Positions 16,502 to 16,745 of a DNA stretch of 16,745 nt are shown in pieces. The DNA is taken from positions 1-16,745 of the forward strand of contig JWZX01000679.1 of NCBI GenBank assembly GCA_001275005.1. The letters run 5' to 3'. Each line of letters begins with the position of its first letter. The stretch's first letter is position 1. A program made the position numbers and the translations under genes. Origin of the DNA: Chrysochromulina tobinii (Eukaryota > Haptophyta > Prymnesiales > Chrysochromulinaceae). The notes beneath the pieces were generated by a model. The model saw nothing but the letters and a program-made list of their open reading frames with translations, did no database searches and was not told where the DNA came from.

Positions 16502-16545
16502 GGCTCGCCCGAGGCGAGCGGACGGCTCACCCGAGGCGAGCGGGC
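16502..16545. repeat. Two 22-bp tandem units, each with a short hairpin
   Basis: GGCTCGCCCGAGGCGAGCGG (16502-16521) repeats at 16524-16543 as GGCTCACCCGAGGCGAGCGG. The first copy holds the inverted repeat CTCGCC-CGA-GGCGAG; one change in the second copy weakens it. Confidence 0.7.
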
Positions 16546-16626
16546 TGCTCATAGGGCCCATGGGTGAAGGGTATGGGCAAGTGCGGCACCTATAGTACCG
16601 TAGTAACGGTAAAAGTTGGATTCGCG

Positions 16627-16641
16627 CTTGACTTGACTTGA
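16627..16641 (+). repeat. CTTGA microsatellite, three units
   Basis: Three perfect CTTGA units follow one another, then CTT. No function is suggested. Confidence 0.7.
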
Positions 16642-16745
16642 CTTTACACTGCTTCTCGCATAGAGGGTCTTTTCACACCTCCGCCCAGGGTGGCCTCCAG
16701 GGTGTTGCCCTATGCTCCCACGCGGTCCCCCCCACCCCACTAGGT

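Larger units (their letters stand above)
16100..16745. other. Region downstream of GT61 with no recognised gene
   Basis: Open frames here are short, Arg/Gly-rich and start at GTG, so I do not call them. The stretch holds a small hairpin right after the GT61 stop, a 22-bp tandem repeat at 16502-16545 and a CTTGA triplet repeat at 16627-16641. Confidence 0.5.

Noticed and set aside
16139-16567. Open frame of 142 codons after GT61
   Set aside because: Starts with GTG, is Arg/Gly/Thr-rich and crosses the 22-bp hairpin repeats.
1-16745. tRNA or rRNA genes
   Set aside because: I saw no cloverleaf with a convincing TΨC box and no rRNA core sequence, though reading by eye could miss a tRNA with an intron.

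Overview
The window looks like a piece of nuclear genome from a compact, GC-rich single-celled alga. The evidence is almost intron-free long genes with short spacers, eukaryote-only families (anoctamin/TMEM16, SLC44 choline-transporter-like, DDHD phospholipase, GT61 glycosyltransferase, IPT/TIG membrane protein), Pro-rich algal surface-protein sequence, and very Ala/Arg-rich proteins. A haptophyte is my best guess, with low confidence; no marker gene fixes the lineage. Nothing suggests bacterial operons, so I placed starts at ATG codons only.

Layout: (1) 1-245, + strand, the 3' end of a gene for a Pro-rich, single-pass membrane protein. (2) 246-1689, no convincing gene, but several small repeats and a near-palindrome. 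(3) About 1690-2340, - strand, a frame-broken relic of an algal protein family. (4) Three genes in tandem on the - strand: an IPT/TIG membrane protein (7700 to 6458, one inferred 58-nt intron), a DDHD-type phospholipase (6379 to 4043) and a Methyltransf_16 protein methyltransferase (3631 to 2447). (5) A spacer of about 200 bp at 7701-7900 from which the - strand set and the + strand giant gene diverge. (6) 7901-13795, + strand, one uninterrupted frame of 1964 residues. (7) A 0.9-kb spacer holding a perfect 77-bp tandem duplication. (8) 14702-16099, + strand, a GT61 glycosyltransferase with a Cys-rich N-terminal module. (9) 16100-16745, no gene seen.

The standout is the 7901-13795 gene. In a single frame it encodes ankyrin repeats, a complete-looking TMEM16 (calcium-activated scramblase/channel) unit with most of its calcium-site acids, and a complete-looking SLC44 choline-transporter-like unit. 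I know of no described protein with this architecture. The phospholipase nearby also acts on lipids, and it carries 11-residue amphipathic-type repeats, so a membrane-lipid theme is possible. The genes do not form a demonstrable pathway; co-function is inference.
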